Origin: Manduca sexta
Taxonomy: Eukaryota; Arthropoda; Insecta; Lepidoptera; Sphingidae
Length of the DNA stretch: 64,000 nucleotides
Reading direction: 5' to 3'
Assembly (NCBI RefSeq): GCF_014839805.1
Contig: NC_051124.1
Location: 1,736,001-1,800,000 of the forward strand
The translations under genes were made by a program, and so were the position numbers. The notes under the pieces are model-generated. The model did not search any database. It saw only the letters and a program-made list of their open reading frames with translations, and was not told where the DNA came from. Positions 1 to 11,183 of the stretch are shown here, piece after piece (the first letter of the stretch is position 1; the number at the start of each line of letters is the position of its first letter).

Positions 1-1623
1 AATTAATTAAATGGCTCAACTATCGAATTTTCCTCGAAATCATTACTTAACATCAGGTGCAGTGAATGAAATGAAAGTGAAATAATCATGAATTCAATCA
101 ACGACTCTGAAGGTCTTTATATCTAACGATGTCTTAAATCTGACCTCAGCCACTAGGTCACTGATTAACCTAATATAAGATTGGTTGTTTCAAGACCTAA
201 TTACAGAAAGCAATGGTACTGGATTAACAGTAAATTTCCCGTGAACATCCATGGCATAGGAATTTACTAAATTTATAGCAAATCTTTGAGGGTTGAAACC
301 TCGATTCGGAAAGAGGACTCTTATGATAACAGCTGTAAGATTGGTGGACACACAAAAGTCAAAAGTCTATTCACTACGCGTGGGTTGTAAAATGTCTTAA
401 GACCAGTGTATAATTCCACAACTACTGAGTTACTTACCAAATGAACTAATGTACACATTGGATTAACGATAAATGTTATTCACCGTTCGCCGATGATCAA
501 GAGGTCAAGTTAACTAATCTCTAACGGTTCGAGGCTGAATTTCAAGTAGCTGCTAAACATTATAATATTTGTGATGAATTTGAATGATTTAAATTTTAAA
601 ATAGGTAATTGTTTTACTGATTATGTAATATACAACGAAAATTTTAAGTATATTTATTATGGATAGTTATAGCTGGTTGTTATATGCTGCTATGTAAATT
701 GCTTCAATATGTTTAAGTCTAGGTCCTAATTCCCGATGACATGCGTCATATTGACAGTCCGTAACAAACACGTAACACAACCCGTCGCGTTTATTACATA
801 TACATAATAATATTACACATGCATAAAAACCATACCACGCTAATTTCACAAAGATGACACACCCGAGTTACGAGTTTACACTGTCATAAAGATTAAGATC
901 CCTTGTGTTATTACTAACTTAAAGATATCTAAAAATCGAATACGTATAGATGTGGTTGCACTTCGCTCGTCATCGTGAGACAACAGATCATTACACTTGC
1001 TGCAATGACCTCCACACCGGAACACATGTATGCTTATACTCTATCGCTCGGCGGCAAAATTCTTAAAAACAATTAACAGATCGATGGCTCACTATTACTC
1101 CTATGTTACTTATGTTATAAAAATAACAGAAATGTTCAAATTAGTAAACAATTTAAAAGAAAATAATTCATGGTTACTCCTATATTATCTTTCGGGTTTA
1201 TTGCATTTTTTCAGTAAAAAGACATGTGAGATTTGTAATCCAATTTGCACATCAGATGTCTACAGAAAAATCGTTAATATGTAACTTGCTTAGAAGATTT
1301 TTTTCCGACACTGTCATTTGGAACAATTTTGCCACCACGAGTGAAGCACACGTACAAAATACGATTCCAAATGACTAGAACATACCTGATACCGCAACCA
1401 CCTGTGCATCAAGTTTATGACATTGTACAACGCATCTTAAAACTCGTTTAAACACGATCTATCAATCTACCAGGGTATCACAAATAAATAACTAAACAGG
1501 GCATCTGCTTATTACATACTCTACTTAAACACATGGCGGTGCGACCTGCAATGCAAAATGACACTCAGCAACAGACTGCACATTGTATGCTATATAGTAA
1601 CGATTACTGAATATGCTGTAGCT
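1..1623. other. Unannotated AT-rich DNA
   Basis: No gene or intact repeat is recognised. Bases 46-66 (CATCAGGTGCAGTGAA) match the 3' end of the ACCATCAGGTGCAGTG repeat family found elsewhere in the window and may be a tiny remnant. Reading frames here are short and show no domain or clear splice context. Confidence 0.5.
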
Positions 1624-1730
1624 CAAATAGGTCGGCATAATTGTGTCAACTGGCAAGGGGTAATCATCTCTCGTCAGACACTATCTTGACTCTACTCCAT
1701 TACCATCAGGTGCAGTGGGGTCACTTAGTA
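1624..1730 (+). repeat. ACCATCAGGTGCAGTG family, 3' fragment
   Basis: The fragment carries the family's ordered landmarks: GGTCGGCATAATTGTGTC, then GGGGTAATCATCTCTCGTC, then ACTCCATTACCATCAGGTGC and AGTGGGGTCAC. About fifteen copies of this family occur in the window. Two of them carry a tRNA-like head, so it is best regarded as a SINE. This copy lacks the head and 5' body. Confidence 0.75.
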
Positions 1731-2813
1731 AAAGTTTTAATACGCCGGCTCGATCGTGAAGCCTCTTTTACGCTAAAAACACTGAGATATTAAGCCTAAT
1801 GAAGCGCAAAAAGCCGTGGAAATACTGAGTTTTAAATTCAAATGATATGTCTAATCACATTTGGTTGGTGGGTTGTAGAATTGTCGTGTATGACCACGCT
1901 TCGCCTGGAATAACGCGATAATTAATGCCATTAGACGTTACTGTGACTTGTATTATTGAAAACCGGCGTGGACCAAATTTGCCGTTGCTTTTCGAGCGTA
2001 TTCAAAATGGTTGGTATTTCCCATCAGTGTTACCTTTTGATAAAATATCCTTCAGAAAATGGAGGACAAAGGCCAGACATTTCGTAGATTTCTAAATTCA
2101 CTTTCAAAGTGCACTGCTAATTGGTAAAATATATAATACAGTCGCGTGCGAAAGCGTTATAAAACTATTGAATTTAAAATGGATTCTTTAAAATAAAATC
2201 AGACGTTTAAATTAATGTTCTCGTTTATTGAATGAATTATGAGAGAAATATTATTAAGGAGTGTGAAAAAAAAGAGACGTTGGCTATTCAGAATAAATTG
2301 AAGACATACTGCACCGACCATGAATAAATTTGTGTCGGGGCCAGATAAAAGAAAAACACATGAAGTGAATTGATTGGGTGCTATAAACTAAAACATTGTT
2401 AGAATAAATTAATTGTAGTAGATTTATTTTGTATTTTTATTATTTCTTATACATTCATTGGCATATTATATTTTGTAATATATTTATATTACTGTTTATC
2501 GTGTATGTTTTTAATATTCTTATGCACTACATTTTTTGTGTCCGTTACGATACAAAAAAAAATCTTTAAAAATATAATAAAAACAAAACACTTTCGCTCG
2601 GAACAATACATTAGCTAACCGAAGCCAAAATGTCACAATAGAACACCGCCTTGAAATAGCGTGTATCGTACTTGACACCTTAATATCCGTCCGCAAATAC
2701 TACAACGCATAGATTATGGTTTCGCAGAAGGGATACAGGCGCTTGACCGCTCTACAACCCCCTTAGAACATTCAAAAAAACGCTACTCGTAACTCGATGT
2801 TTAATTTTGTTTG
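1731..2813. other. Unannotated DNA
   Basis: Mostly unique sequence. Bases 1860-2000 are relatively GC-rich and free of recognised repeats; 2150-2600 is strongly AT-rich with A and T tracts. No gene is supported. Confidence 0.4.
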
Positions 2814-2880
2814 TGATTGGTCGAGAGACCGATGCGTCAGTCACGTGGTAGTCTCCCAACCAATCATAATAAAGCGACAT
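2814..2880. promoter_or_regulatory. Candidate promoter-like cluster with paired inverted CCAAT boxes
   Basis: TGATTGGT at 2814-2821 and ACCAATCA at 2859-2866 are exact reverse complements, that is, two CCAAT boxes in opposite orientation. Between them lie an AP-1/CRE-like TGCGTCAGTCA stretch and a perfect CACGTG E-box at 2842-2847. An AATAAAG run follows. CCAAT boxes bind NF-Y and CACGTG binds bHLH-zip factors in animals. That this is an active promoter is inference. The 64-codon frame starting at 2879 overlaps a repeat from 2991 and is not claimed as a gene. Confidence 0.3.
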
Positions 2881-2990
2881 GGAGTCTTGTCGTGTGTGTC
2901 ACATTCTAAGCACACTGATCAACTTAAGATATAGGAAAGAACATTGGATTTACGTTAAAAAAATTGGATTATACAACCAAAGCCGTCTAG

Positions 2991-3025
2991 TTTTTAACCG
3001 ACTCCAAAAAAAGGAGGTTCTCAAA
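2991..3025 (+). repeat. AACCGACT...GGAGGTTCTCAA repeat end
   Basis: TTTTTAACCGACTCC followed by AAAAAAAGGAGGTTCTCAA matches, in reverse orientation, copies at 16.7, 31.2 and 54.3 kb. It is an insect-wide type of repeat terminus that I recognise but cannot assign to a named family. Confidence 0.6.
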
Positions 3026-3073
3026 TTAATTTTGATTTTGATGATTATTTTTCCGTACATTAATGGGACGTAA

Positions 3074-4380
3074 ATAAACCTGGCGAGGGTTTAATATATT
3101 CGGTGTGCCTCTGTTGTTTGATAAGGACGTGAATTTCTGTCATGTTAAATGGTAATCTGCAAGTCAAGTTTTAGAATTTAAAACTACTAAAGACCAAGGT
3201 GGCGGCTTTGCAACTGGAATTAAACTAAAATGGTGAGATTACTATCTAGTATAGGGATAAATTTATTATTCTTGCGATATTAGGGTATTGTTTAATGGAG
3301 TAAACAACATGGCACACCACTAGATCACCAATTCCAATCCTAAGATAATAACACCATTTTGTATTATGCATACAATCGCGTCTGTACAAAATGATTTTAT
3401 TCTTTGGCGTTCTAAGAAAATGACCTGATATCAGCGGACGAGAATCCGTGACTGGCTGATACACCCGTGATCACCACCTTGATGTCACCGCGTGATGATA
3501 AATCACTGAGATGTATCTGATTGTGGTAATGATCTAGAGATCTAGATAATACGTGGGAGGACGTGGGATGCTTTGTTGAAGGGGTTTCTAAATATATTTT
3601 TTATACCAGTTTTGCTCGTGGTTATGCCCTTAATAAGGCCACTTCCCGATATAAAAATGCTCTATTGCTTTCAAGAATATTGTACATTTATCCATAATAG
3701 TGGTTGGCCAATTAATAATTTCAAATCGCCTTTAAACTTTTGTCTCATTAACAATCGTTTATTGTTCAGTGAAATAAACTTCAGAGTTAACCTTATTATA
3801 CATAACGAAAAATAATATTTTGACTGAAGTTAATGTGTAAAACCGGTTTGAAATTTGTTCAGATGATTTTATGACTAACTGTATCTACTTATGAAAGAAT
3901 CTGAGATATGGTGTGATCCGATATGAAGAGTCGGAGCAGTAGTTCCAAAGAATAGCGCGTTGGAACAAAGTAAGTTATGATGCTTGCTGAAGTTTACTAT
4001 AACTACATAATCACAGCTATTTTCCGTAATAGTGCAATATGTTAAAATAATGTGTATTATATGTGTTCTCTGTTGTAAACTCTCAATAAAAATAAATAAA
4101 CTCTTCAGCTGATAATGAATATAAATACGACAAGGTGACCGCCTGCCTTTGCCTAATAACCATATCATAATATTTTAATACAAACAGAGGTGGCCTTAGG
4201 GAAAACGAACTGCCTTGAAGGACTCGCGTAGTGCCTTGAAGGACATTTTTTATGATCTTACCAACGAAACTATAAACACCTGGGAAATCTTCTTGCTCTG
4301 CCCAGAGCGTAGCGTCGATTTAAGTCGCCACTTAATAGAAATGATCCCAGGACACTCCACTTCTCTCCTCATGCCAAAAC
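3074..4380. other. Unannotated DNA
   Basis: No recognised gene or intact element. A short direct repeat, TGCCTTGAAGGAC, occurs twice near 4213-4245, and GATCTAGA occurs twice near 3533-3545. The 80 and 97 codon frames show no domains and have AT-rich codon use like the surroundings. Confidence 0.4.
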
Positions 4381-4620
4381 ATCTATATATATAAAAATGA
4401 ATCCCTATTTTCCTTGGTCACGCCATCACGCGTGAACGATTTCACTATTTTTTTTTTTGTTGTGATTCTTATTGTCAGGAGAAGGATCTTATGAAAGAAA
4501 ATATTAAGGAAGTTGACCGGAACATTAGAAAATTTAAGAAAAGTTAATTTCAGCGATTGACAGAATGCGCGCTGCAAATTCATAGTTAAGACGGGACAAC
4601 GTCTGTCGGGTCGACGAGTT
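4381..4620 (+). repeat. Repeat X, copy with empty TTAA site
   Basis: Starts near ATATATATAAAAATGAATCC, contains TGGTCACGCCATCACGCGTG, and ends near GGGACAACGTCTGTCGGGTC. It aligns in reverse orientation to 53113-53653. At 4588-4591 this copy has a plain TTAA between ...CTGCAAATTCATAG and GACGGGACAACG. The other copy has a 258-bp MITE at exactly that point, so this copy preserves the uninserted site. The family name is not known to me. Confidence 0.8.
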
Positions 4621-4756
4621 AGTTATAATATCCAGTAATAACACTGACTGCAATGGCCTATCAAACCGACACAAGAAAAAGGTAGTTAACTTTTATCAGA
4701 TAAAATCACCCTTATCCCGTCATGACTTGTCAAAATTTTATTTTCAAATATGTACA

Positions 4757-4892
4757 GGTAGCTGAATGTTTGCCGCCAAACATTGACAGCTACGCGTGTG
4801 ACGGAAAAATAACCTTATTATGTAGTATATAAGGTTATAATCCCGTGACACACGCAAATGTCATGTAGCTGTCTTGGCTCGCCGGCGAGCCA
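4757..4892. repeat. Nested fold-back sequence
   Basis: GTAGCTGAATGTTTG pairs with CAAACATTGACAGCTAC across a 4-base loop. GCGTGTGACGG and the following AATAACCTTAT then pair with ATAAGGTTATAATCCCGTG and ACACACGC downstream. Bases 4875-4892 (TGGCTCGCCGGCGAGCCA) are a perfect 18-bp palindrome. The arrangement resembles a decayed fold-back MITE; no target duplication was found. Confidence 0.5.
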
Positions 4893-5150
4893 CGAGAGAC
4901 CAAGAGTTAAAACTCTTTATTATCGTAAATAGAAGACAAATTGCAACTCATAAAGTTACAAAGGCATGTTCATGAAGATTCTTGATTAAAATATATGCAC
5001 ATCAGCTTGCAAGGAGACGCGGTCGAGCGCATAGCCGGCACGGTAAATGGGAAGTGCGAGTCGGTAGAAGGATAAAGGTTCTCTGGCGATATATGTATAT
5101 TTTTTAAACGCCATTTTACATTAGATACACATACTGACGCCTTTAATCCT

Positions 5151-5364
5151 TAGGAATAGGCAGAGGTGGAACTGATGCACCGACTTTCCGTCGTGCGTAT
5201 TCCGTCCCATGATGTAATAAAGAACGAGGCTATCGTCATATCGAGCATGAATTCCAGACTCAGCGCCTATATTGAGTAGTAAAACACAATATCACTTTGC
5301 CCGAGTAATCCAAGACCTCAGAATTACAGTGATACCGTAATATAACTACGCCAACGCGGCAGTC
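5151..5364 (-). repeat. SINE-A copy, near full length, diverged
   Basis: Read on the minus strand it begins with a tRNA-like head (CTGCCGCGTTGGCGTAGTTA), passes the degraded B-box region, then the body motif with GAGTCTGGAATT and GGCGATAG relatives, and ends in the CCTCTGCCTATTCC tail. SINE-A is the most frequent full SINE in the window; the reference copy is at 38729-38981. Confidence 0.7.
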
Positions 5365-5439
5365 CAATTCTTATAACATTTAAAGCAAAAAATATTGAAA
5401 TAAGTACTTAATTAACAACAAAAAAAATAATATTACAAA

Positions 5440-5690
5440 CCTATTGTTTACGGTTGGTGCAATAACCGTCACTAATCAAACGGCAAAGTTAAGTTTGTCA
5501 ATTTTGAACTTAGATACCTTACCTACCAATGCGTACGAAACCTTCCGAACGCGAGTCCAACTCGCTCTTGTCCGGTTTTTAATATACCTTCCTACAGCAA
5601 AACTGACTCAATTATTATTTTTGTATCTTACATGTTATCCAAACAGAACCCTAAGAACCATTTCCCGTTGACTAAAAAGCGGTAATTAAC
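5440..5690 (-). repeat. Probable interspersed repeat containing CGAGTTGGACTCGCGTTCGG
   Basis: On the minus strand the sequence reads ACAAGAGCGAGTTGG then ACTCGCGTTCGGAAGG then TTTCGTAC. This is a degraded form of a motif I recognise from many lepidopteran repeats (GCGAGTCGGACTCGCGCACG then AAGGGTTCCGTAC). The 75-codon frame on the plus strand at 5444-5671 runs antisense through it and is not a gene. Confidence 0.4.
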
Positions 5691-6447
5691 CGACCAGGCC
5701 GCATTTGCAATCCGCTTGTTTAGATGGTAACGCGACACCGAGCGAGACGTATATTCCGTCTCACTCTTACAAAATGAAACACATGTACTACTATGAATGG
5801 CGCCATTATTTCGTGGTTCGTTTCACCTCCTTCGAAGGTTAGGAAAATATTACACGTTGTGTCCAGTCAAACATGAGATTCATTTCAGTTCAGTTCATTA
5901 GTTGAATAGACATGTTTGAACCTGCTCTCAGTGGCGACCTTACTTTCGATTAATTAATTTCGATTTCCACAATTTTGAAAGTATTCTTTGTTAGTTTTCA
6001 GAGTGGTGACTGATGATAAAAAAACAGTCATCAGCATTGTCATTGTAGTACGTCACGCAAAACTGTAATCTTTAACTTCAGTAGTAAAAAATGTATACAA
6101 AGATATCAAATTGTTAGCGGCTGATCCCTCGCCGCACACAAACCGCCTTTGAGATAACTTTTTCGTATGTTTGCTCGCATTTTAACGGTACGCATTTGCA
6201 CACGGATACCTAAATGATAACGTTGTGCCACAGAGATGCGGCTTTGGCATTTTTATCGATGTTTCCGTGAGAGAATTTTATCTGACGTGTACATCTATTT
6301 TTTGACCTCACCGGCACGTACTAAACAGTTTGAGATTTATCTTGGCTTGTGCTCAAAAGAATTTATTAAAACATTAATTGAATGAGATATTATGTTTTTA
6401 GTGATTTTTTTTAATAAAAAGATGTAACAAAGACTTGTTTCTTATAT
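5691..6447. other. Unannotated DNA
   Basis: Contains a short inverted motif, GAGCGAGACG / CGTCTCACTC, near 5738-5766 and a moderately GC-rich stretch at 6115-6260. No gene or intact transposon is visible. Confidence 0.35.
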
Positions 6448-6542
6448 CGTCATCATCATCATCAGCCACATAAAGTCCACTGCTGAATGTGTCCAGCCTG
6501 AAGCGTGTGGGCTTACCACAAAGATTTCCAGACGGACCTGTC
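6448..6542. repeat. CATCATCATCATCAGCC...GTCCACTGCTGA repeat fragment
   Basis: CATCATCATCATCAGCCACA followed by AGTCCACTGCTGAATG is a common lepidopteran repeat end, in the antisense direction relative to the CAGCAGTGGGAC tails. The remainder is diverged. Confidence 0.45.
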
Positions 6543-7651
6543 GAAAGCTGGTTCTTATGTGTTTAGGGTAAAATTTATTGAATTCATAAACTGAGCCTCG
6601 TTTTTAGGCTTATAATAAAATTATAGATAAACGCATGTTTGATCTCATAATAGAAATATTCATAAAAATAATATTTTCAAAACTTGTTTTTTATATAAAA
6701 CTGGATGACAGTTTTAATTATAATAAAAATCACATCTGCCTATAAGCAATGCTATCCAAAATTTGAATAACAAATTATTTTCATTACTACGACGCCTTCG
6801 TCAGGTGTTAAGTCTTATAATGCTCAGTAATTACCAATTAAAAAGCAATATTTCAAACCGTATAAATTACATAAGTTATATAATTCATTGATCGCTCATA
6901 AATTGAGCAGTAACCGTAAAATTAATTGATTAATTAGCAGTATTTTACAATTATTCTTAAATTTTACGTTTCACTTATAATGCTTATAATAAACGTTTTA
7001 GTATGTATTTGCCTATTACAAATGTAAAGGAAAAATTTGATACGCATCTAAAAGAGAGTACAATACTGAAAAGTTTGAACTGATTGCAATGTTAATTATC
7101 TTGTATAGTATTGCAACATCATATTTGTACAATATAATTTAATTATTGATATATTGTAAAATAAACATATACACCGATAGTTTTATCTAAATCATAAGTT
7201 TAGACTCCAAATCATTTATAACTTTGTCAACATAACCCAGCAAACACAACAGCACCTTAAATTCAAAGGTCTGACGAGTGAAAACATTCAGGTTTAATCC
7301 GAATACTTTGCACGTTGGACTGAAAGTTATTTTCGTACACCTTATCGATATATTTCATCATTTATTATGACTTTCTGCACATTAGTCCAAACATTATTTA
7401 CGTCTTATCGATACACTTCATCGACACGTCCCCTCACTAACAATACGTGTTTATAGTGTTGTTGACTCGGCGACAGGTGGTGGCGCGAGGCTTTAGTTTT
7501 TGTCCACACAAATGCAGATTAGCGAGTTTTTACATACAATGTTTACTCGCATACTATATTATTTGTAGAGCGGTCTGCAGTCTGTAGCGAAAATAATCTT
7601 ATAATTCTTCATATTTTCGTTGTTGGACTTAAATGTGAAAATTCGGTACTA
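6543..7651. other. Unannotated AT-rich DNA
   Basis: Very AT-rich from 6550 to 7200. Bases 7240-7600 are more mixed and include repeated TTATCGATA-type motifs near 7342 and 7406. No gene is seen. Confidence 0.35.
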
Positions 7652-7862
7652 ATATAAAGCTGAAGAGATTGTTTGTTTGAACGCCCTAATATCAGGAATT
7701 ACTAAACTGATTTTGAATTTATATCACTAATAGGAAGCTACATTATTCTTGAGTGCTATAATAGGCAACTTTTATCAAAGAAAAACTTATCTACGCGGGC
7801 GCAGACATAGGCTAAAGCCATTAATTTATATGCCAATTTGTGAATGCCTTTTAATGATTTTA
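7652..7862 (+). repeat. Interspersed repeat, left arm of inverted pair
   Basis: Contains AAAGCTGAAGAGATTGTTTG, an ACGCGGGCGCAGAC motif, then AAAGCCATTAATTTATATGC and CCTTTTAATG. A reverse-complement copy lies at 9167-9358. The GCGGGCG...AGCC end type is very common at lepidopteran repeat termini. Confidence 0.6.
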
Positions 7863-9166
7863 TCCCGGTAAAATATTTATCCCGCAAAAAATTTTATGCT
7901 TTCGGACCCACAGGTAAAAGCTAGTAGTACATATTCTAAGTTTAATGTACTGTCTGAGAACGACGAGTAGTGCTTTGTAGTTCCATAGAATTGCAAATTA
8001 GTTTCAGTATTACTTCTGTATATAGGTCGTGAAGCTTCCCATAAGGCGAACGGCTTGTTCTTGTCACCATTTAGTTTAAAAAATATTAAAAAATATATAT
8101 CTATTGTAATCAGAAACATACTTGTGTAACCATGTCTTGTATTTGTTTTCTCTTGTGTTTTATTGCTTGTGCAATAGTTTTATTATTATTATTTATACTT
8201 TGTTATTATTTGACGGTCAAATATTGCCTACTATTTTAATGTGAATTTTGCGGGGTTATAGAGTCTATAACTAACAGATTCTAATTTATATAACTAATTA
8301 GTATGTAACTGGTAAGCCATGGGGGATTAGTAGACTCGTCCACAACTTGTTAACTTATTGCGAAGTTTAAATTCAAGAGTTAATTTAATTTAAATACTTT
8401 GTCTCGGAATTATCATAAACCTGTGTTGATATATTTTAACGAGAAATAATTTGTCTATACAAAACAGAATTTTGTATTTAATATTCGCTAATTTAAATAT
8501 CCGATTTTTTACAGTCTAGACTTAGAGAATTAAGTTTTTATTAATAAACAGTCCAATGACATTTAGAAACTGACTTAAAACCTGTATTAGTGCAATAAAC
8601 ATACACTTTTTTTGGCAACTGGACTACGAGAGCAGCGATCCACTGAGAAGTTTATTTAATTACTTGTATATTTGCTTATTTATGTTAAAAAATTAATACT
8701 TAAAAAACAAAACACTTAGGTGGAAATTCCTTTACCAAGGATATGCGTATGCTGCCTGCATATACCAATTTGTATAACAAAAAAAGTGCCATCTTTCTCC
8801 AACTCAAGCATTTCATTCTCGAACAATTGTACAAAAATCTTGAATATAACTCCGTTCGAAAATAAAAAAAGAACACAAAGACTTTAACAATACTTGTCTC
8901 TGTACTTTTATCGGGTTGTATCCAAAATGTACAAAGGAATTTGAGCTTTATCATGTCAATACTAAAGATTATATTTAGGAGAGTATCCCGTCGCCCCAGG
9001 AAGTCGTTCTTTTAATTTCCTCTTTTTCTTATCATATAATTATATTACGGCTCAGTTATCGCAGATAATGTTACTTAACTAAAGTAACTTTGTGTTTGTC
9101 GTAAAAGATGTACTAAATATTGGGAATTTATAGATCCGTATCTATTCATTCATTTAAGAACGACAT
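7863..9166. other. Spacer between inverted repeat copies
   Basis: AT-rich and without recognised features; small TTA-rich tract near 8178-8200. The 80 and 84 codon minus-strand frames have no domains. Confidence 0.35.
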
Positions 9167-9358
9167 TAAAAGGCTTTCGTAAATTGGCATATAAATTAAT
9201 GGCTTTTGCCTGTGGTTCTGCCTGCGTCAAACAGTTTTCTGGGATAAAAGTAGCCTATAGCACTTAGGAGTAATGTAGCTTCCTATTAGTGTAAACAAAA
9301 TCATAACAAGTTTAGTAGTTCCTACAATAAGCGCGTTCACACAAGTCCTCAGCTTTAT
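9167..9358 (-). repeat. Interspersed repeat, right arm of inverted pair
   Basis: Reverse complement shares with 7652-7862 the landmarks AAAGCCATTAATTTATATGC and CAATTT...GCCTTTTAATG, the GACGCAGGCAGAACC variant of the GCGGGCG motif, and the AAAGCTGAGGACTTGTGTG start. The pair could be independent insertions of one family rather than ends of one element. Confidence 0.6.
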
Positions 9359-9365
9359 GTTATTA

Positions 9366-9604
9366 CCCCCTTATTCATAGCCGTTATTTTTTTTAAGTCT
9401 TATCTTTGCTGTGATAACAAGTCTGTTTCTCAGTGCTGACGACATGGCAACCTTCGCAGTGCGTAGACATAGGGCCGTTGTAATTGGCTAATATAGAGAT
9501 ACAACTTGAATCTAGTTGGCTGTCAGATAAACAAAGCTAAGAAAAATACTTGTTATCACAGCACTGTTCCGTCCTTAGATAAAAAACGTCTAAGAATAAG
9601 AGGG
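9366..9604. mobile_element. MITE with TTA target duplication (PIF/Harbinger-type)
   Basis: The 239-bp element is flanked on both sides by TTA (9363-9365 and 9605-9607). Its ends are long imperfect inverted repeats: CCCCCTTATTCATAGCCGTT at the left and, in reverse complement, CCCTCTTATTCTTAGACGTT at the right, extending inward to GCTGTGATAACAAG on both sides. A 3-bp TWA duplication is characteristic of PIF/Harbinger elements. No transposase is present. Confidence 0.75.
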
Positions 9605-9607
9605 TTA

Positions 9608-10317
9608 GTGTATATGTCTTAAATATCAGTTTTCTACTGGAATTCTGGTACGTTCATCAGACCAATATACGCTACTAAATCGAGATCATTGTCTATGAAA
9701 AACTTTTATTTTTAAGCAAACTGTACTTCATTATTTTTAAGTCATCGCGAAGTAGTAATTTGCTAATTTTCATACGGATACTGAGATTACTAGACGCCGA
9801 ACAATTTTACATTTTACAATTATTGCCATACTTTTCTCAAACATTTTACAAGGTTTGGTGTAGCTATATACCCTGGCCCACTTTATTCAATGCCAAACAA
9901 TTCCATCCAGAACATTCGATACGATGTTGCGCAAAATTTCCGCTGTCAGATACGGAGATTCATCAGTTATCAGTGGTGATAAAGACCCGTTATCAACATT
10001 ATGTGCTAAACAACGTACATGTAAGTACACTTTGTTTTGTTAATGATATAGGTTGCATTTCACTGGGTTTTTAAATCATTTTACCAACATTTGTTTTTGA
10101 TTGAAATCCATCGCGAAAACAGAACAAACCAATTAACATTACAAATGACTTAGTTTGATTTATTCGCGGTACCTCTTATATAAACTTTGTCTATATTGTA
10201 TTAAATCGTTATATTAAAGTAACAGATGTAACGTCTGTTTGTACATTTGAAGTAGTTCGCTTTTAATATAAATAATATATACCAAATCAAATTTCAAAAA
10301 ATATTTCTATACCATTA
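9608..10317. other. Unannotated DNA with a 104-codon open frame
   Basis: The plus-strand frame at 9760-10074 has no recognised domain, and its codons look like the AT-rich background. A GTAAGT donor-like hexamer occurs at 10021-10026. I do not call a gene here. Confidence 0.3.
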
Positions 10318-10366
10318 TAGTCAGGAATCGAACCCGTGACATTACGTAACGCTGTAACAATGCCCT
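10318..10366 (-). repeat. tRNA-like B-box remnant
   Basis: On the minus strand GTCACGGGTTCGATTCCTGA is a good polymerase III B box of the sort carried by the SINE heads here. The rest of a head is not recognisable. Probably a decayed SINE. Confidence 0.3.
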
Positions 10367-10484
10367 TGAGTTTGATTAATTCACTCGTATGTAAATGTTT
10401 GTTTTGAGGTCAGTTCGAACAATAACATGTATAATAAGGCTAAGTTGTTTATGCGTATTAGAAAATATATGTTACTTAATAATA

Positions 10485-10803
10485 TCAGCCCTGTATTATA
10501 TATATACTTGCCCACTGCTGAGCACGGGCCTCCTCTACTACTGAGAGGGTTTAGGCCTTAGTCCACCACGCTGGCCTAGTGCGGATTGGTAGACTTCACA
10601 CACCCTCGAAATTCCTATAGAGAACTTCTCAGGTATGCAGGTTTCCTCACGATATTTTCCTTCACCGTTAAAGCAAGCGATAATTCACAAAGAAAACACA
10701 CATAATTTTATAGAAAAATCAGAGGTGTGTGCCCTTGGGATTTGAACTTGCGGACATTCATCTCGGCAGTCCGTTCCACACCCAACTAGGCTATCGCCGC
10801 TTC
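10485..10803 (-). repeat. SINE-B copy, near full length, with target duplication
   Basis: Minus-strand order: AGCGGCGATAGCCTAG head, a B-box-like GCAAGTTCAAATCCCAAGG, the GAAAATATCGTGAGGAAACC core, GGTATGTGAAG-type relatives, GGCCTAAACCCTCTCAGTAG, and the GCTCAGCAGTGGGCAAGTA end. TGTTACTTA occurs immediately on both sides (10470-10478 and 10804-10812), consistent with a retroposition target duplication. The SINE-B tail is typical of Lepidoptera. Confidence 0.8.
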
Positions 10804-10942
10804 TGTTACTTATTAATAATAAATAAAGTTATTTTAATATGGTCTAGCAACATTAGACTAAGGTCCCGTATATAATTCTCAGGTTAAATAATAAAGGTGA
10901 TATTTTCTATTTACTAAAATATAAGCCTATTATATCTAAGAA

Positions 10943-11071
10943 ATCTCCGTAGAAGAAGGTATGTGAAGTGCTAACCTGCACTAGGCTAGCGGGGCGGGCT
11001 AAGGCCTAAACCCTCAGTAGAGTTATGCCCAGCAGTGGGACACATTATCCCAACAGGGCTTTTGAGATAGA
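10943..11071 (+). repeat. SINE-B 3' half
   Basis: Begins around CTCCGTAGAAGAAGGTATGT, includes GGCTAAGGCCTAAACCCTCA and ends GCCCAGCAGTGGGACA plus AACAGGGCTTTT. It is 5' truncated and lies only about 140 bp from the oppositely oriented copy at 10485-10803. Confidence 0.75.
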
Positions 11072-11183
11072 CTCGACTCTATTAAATCATGGGACTAATA
11101 AAACCTCAGCGATGAGTTTCGAATTAAATTGCATTATTTTCGGATCTGGCTTGCCCTCCGCATATATCTACATAACCATTATA

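Noticed and set aside
2879..3073. 64-codon frame right after the CCAAT/E-box cluster, tempting as a promoted gene
   Set aside because: The C-terminal half overlaps the AACCGACT...GGAGGTTCTCAA repeat; no domain.
9760..10074. 104-codon plus-strand frame with a nearby GTAAGT
   Set aside because: AT-driven codons, no domain and no acceptor context; chance is adequate.
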